Source: Candidatus Heimdallarchaeota archaeon (GTDB taxonomy: Archaea > Asgardarchaeota > Heimdallarchaeia > Heimdallarchaeales > Kariarchaeaceae). Taken from it: 45,059 nucleotides of DNA. The position numbers were made by a program, and so were the translations under genes. This document shows positions 43,509-45,059 of the stretch, in pieces. The stretch spans positions 1 to 45,059 of the forward strand of contig WAMJ01000129.1 in NCBI GenBank assembly GCA_015522385.1. The letters are read 5' to 3'. Each line of letters begins with the position of its first letter. The first letter of the stretch is position 1. The notes beneath the pieces were generated by a model, which did no database searches, had not been told where the DNA came from, and worked only from the letters and a program-made list of their open reading frames with translations.

Positions 43509-44848
43509 ACGTCTTTATCAATTCAATTGTCTACTTCAAGAGCTGTTCAGAGTCGCTCATCTCTTCATTGGAAGCAATAGGATTCAACAGAAAGAAGATG
43601 GGGGAGTTCCAGTACATCTCACAATGTCAGAGTACCGTGAGCGAGGCATATGATATCCCTTTCTCAAGTATAACACCTGCTGTTATGAGCAGGGTCTTCT
43701 CCCTACCCCCCTCGAATCTGATCAGGGAGTGGGTCTTCGTCTTCGACTTCGGACATGTCTTCCTCATACGTACCGAGCAATCTAGACAATTGGATCATAA
43801 GGTACTAAAACGGGTGGAAACATCCTGCATGGATTCTGCCAAGAATGTACGAGCGACACTGTGCAGAACCAACATGAGTGCGCGCTGCAGATCCTATCGA
43901 ACAACTCCTTTACGACCGGTAATTGTGGGGAAACCTTCCATCGAGGGAATCCTTGCAGGAATCCTCAGAACCCCTTGGAGAGAACTTTCCCTTCCGGGAA
44001 AGCTCAAGTGGATACTCTATAAGAACGGTCAGTATCTTCAAAGTACCAAATGGAAAGAGTACCACAAAACCGCACTATCGATCATACTGCTTGCAAATAC
44101 TCTGAGACATCTCACTAAGGTTATGTGTACGGATATCCAGTCCGTATTAGTAAATAACGACATTGTACTAGATTCATTCACCAAGGAATTTGTGAAAATC
44201 TACTTCTGGACAAACCCTGATTTCCTCCAAAGGGAAGCAGGTGTCTTCATCTACATGAAACCGTGGGTTAGGAAGATCATTGTATTCCGACTAAGGCTGG
44301 GTTCAGACAAATCCTGCGATTTCTCAGAGGTAGCTGACAAGCTCTACTCTCTAGACTTCCAGCAGTTCACCGAACTGGTTGAGAGAACAAAAAGCTGTGA
44401 TCTCTCTAGCATTCAGTCTTGGCGGAAAACAATTAATCCATTCAGGCTCGAAAATACAGATCTTGTCTCCGTATACGATAATCTTACTGATCCACAGAAA
44501 TCCATCCTTAACTTGATTTACATGGATCTCCGAAACCGGATCAGAAAAGGAGAATTAATCGGCACGCAGGTCATGGAAAAATACTACACCGTCAATGAGA
44601 TAGCAAATAAGCTAAATATTGGTGGTCGTGGTCATGACAAACTTAGAACAGAGCTACTTCGACTTAAGAAAAAGGGCTTCATAGTAATAAAATCACCTGA
44701 TGAAGTTAAGAACAAACGTGCTAGAGTCAAGGCATACTACTTCCTCAACCCTAATTTCCCATATCACCACTACTTGCTTGAATTATTTTACTCCCTGTGG
44801 TCACGGGAAGACGTGAAATCAAAAGATTCAAACAGAGTGGGTACTTAG
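43505..44848 (+). CDS. Unknown protein in cas3-cas6 operon, C-terminal winged helix
   Basis: I do not recognise this 447-residue protein. It follows cas6 with overlapping stop and start (GTGA) and a Shine-Dalgarno site, so it belongs to the operon. The N-terminal 110 residues are alpha/beta (IVYFKSC, LIREWVFVFDFGHVFLIRT). The middle (130-310) is basic and helical. The end (about 335-430) is a winged helix: DPQKSILNLIYMDL, VNEIANKLNIGG, LRTELLRLKKKGFIVI. It could be a divergent type I large subunit, an operon regulator of Csa3 type, or a new associated protein. I see no CARF motif. It looks more AT-rich than cas3. Confidence 0.65.
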   Translation: MNVFINSIVYFKSCSESLISSLEAIGFNRKKMGEFQYISQCQSTVSEAYDIPFSSITPAVMSRVFSLPPSNLIREWVFVFDFGHVFLIRTEQSRQLDHKVLKRVETSCMDSAKNVRATLCRTNMSARCRSYRTTPLRPVIVGKPSIEGILAGILRTPWRELSLPGKLKWILYKNGQYLQSTKWKEYHKTALSIILLANTLRHLTKVMCTDIQSVLVNNDIVLDSFTKEFVKIYFWTNPDFLQREAGVFIYMKPWVRKIIVFRLRLGSDKSCDFSEVADKLYSLDFQQFTELVERTKSCDLSSIQSWRKTINPFRLENTDLVSVYDNLTDPQKSILNLIYMDLRNRIRKGELIGTQVMEKYYTVNEIANKLNIGGRGHDKLRTELLRLKKKGFIVIKSPDEVKNKRARVKAYYFLNPNFPYHHYLLELFYSLWSREDVKSKDSNRVGT

Positions 44849-44870
44849 ACCTCTACGGGCTATTTCTGTG

Positions 44871-44899
44871 CGGAAGATTCAGACCATGATCGTCTTCCG
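44871..44899 (+). terminator. Hairpin downstream of the cas operon
   Basis: CGGAAGA (44871-44877) pairs with TCTTCCG (44893-44899) with a 15-base loop, 22 bases after the stop of the unknown gene. It may end the transcript, but no T-run follows. Confidence 0.25.
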
Positions 44900-44913
44900 G
44901 CATAGATTAGTTC

Positions 44914-45059
44914 ATGCTATCAATAGCATTTGAACGAATAGGAGTACTTGCTCCACTGATCCTATCCCTGATAGGATTTGCCATCTGGATACCCAAAACC
45001 CTAGTTCCTCGATCTAGGTACCTCATGGGAGGGGATGATCCCGAGCCAGCACCTGGCGA
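44914..45059 (+). CDS. N-terminus of a membrane protein (3' end outside window)
   Basis: ATG 44914 opens a frame that runs off the window: 48 residues with one membrane helix (about 8-28) then PRSRYLMGGDDPEPAPG. The loop after the helix is a little like the E/G-D-P loop of NuoA-type subunits of complex I-like enzymes, but this is too short to say. It starts 65 bases after the unknown operon gene, without a clear TATA-like box or ribosome site. Confidence 0.4.
   Translation, partial: MLSIAFERIGVLAPLILSLIGFAIWIPKTLVPRSRYLMGGDDPEPAPG

Noticed and set aside
39817..45059. CRISPR array next to cas3/cas6
   Set aside because: I looked for 24-40-base direct repeats with regular spacing on both sides and saw none within the window.
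44914..45059. NuoA-like complex I subunit
   Set aside because: Only 48 residues are visible and the resemblance is one loop, so it is listed as an unnamed membrane protein.
1..45059. tRNA, rRNA, insertion sequence or integration site
   Set aside because: No cloverleaf-like segment, transposase motif (DDE, HUH), terminal inverted repeats or attachment duplications were seen by eye; a covariance-model and IS search would settle it.

Overview
The window reads as archaeal, most likely an Asgard-type archaeon. That taxonomic guess is inference; no rRNA or marker gene is present. The main evidence is promoter layout. At least fifteen genes have an A/T-rich TATA-like box about 22-30 bases upstream of the start codon, which implies leaderless mRNAs. 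Genes inside operons instead carry Shine-Dalgarno sequences such as GGAGGTGA. Two RING-like zinc domains, TPR/winged-helix regulators and secreted proteins anchored by a C-terminal helix followed by basic residues fit the same picture. I saw no tRNA, rRNA, transposase or CRISPR array.

Layout. 1-978 is the end of an amidohydrolase. 1041-8757 is a surface-glycan locus: a frameshifted PH-like membrane protein, a GT4 glycosyltransferase, a methyltransferase, a flippase, a GT2 glycosyltransferase, and a reverse-strand operon of LegB-type 4,6-dehydratase, sugar-phosphate nucleotidyltransferase and NAD-dependent epimerase. 8870-11839 holds a PAS histidine kinase, a receiver-domain protein with an unusual C-terminal domain, and a small helical protein. 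12086-18561 holds two large cell-surface proteins flanking a TPR/winged-helix regulator. 18603-22911 holds an unknown 531-residue helical protein and a RING-like/SF2 helicase fusion, separated by a perfect palindrome. 23002-27021 holds a MerR/GyrI regulator with a small membrane protein, a YbjQ protein, a DUF2085-like protein and a D-aminoacylase-like amidohydrolase without the usual HxH motif. 27031-27912 encodes a second, membrane-anchored RING-like protein. 28324-30117 is a secreted subtilase.

30140-33336 looks like a decay zone: a small HTH regulator, a broken DNA methyltransferase, an orphan PD-(D/E)XK nuclease domain, an intact membrane/zinc-ribbon protein, and an NTF2-like gene interrupted by one in-frame TAG. 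33614-39816 is a six-gene operon resembling class I benzoyl-CoA reductase / 2-hydroxyacyl-CoA dehydratase systems: one HgdB/BcrB-type subunit, two different BadF/BadG-type ATPases, a crotonase with a zinc ribbon, a fused CoA-transferase and an SDR dehydrogenase. Together they could activate a carboxylic acid as its CoA thioester, reduce or dehydrate it with ATP-driven low-potential electrons, hydrate it and oxidise the product. 40103-44848 is a compact cas3-cas6-unknown operon with no effector or adaptation genes in view. Between it and the CoA operon lies a previously uncalled 48-codon reverse gene that seems to share a TATA element with cas3. The window ends inside a membrane-protein gene.

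The strongest candidates for something undescribed are the two proteins sharing an unusual RING-like zinc signature (one fused to a helicase, one membrane-anchored), and the minimal cas3-cas6-X operon with its unknown winged-helix protein.
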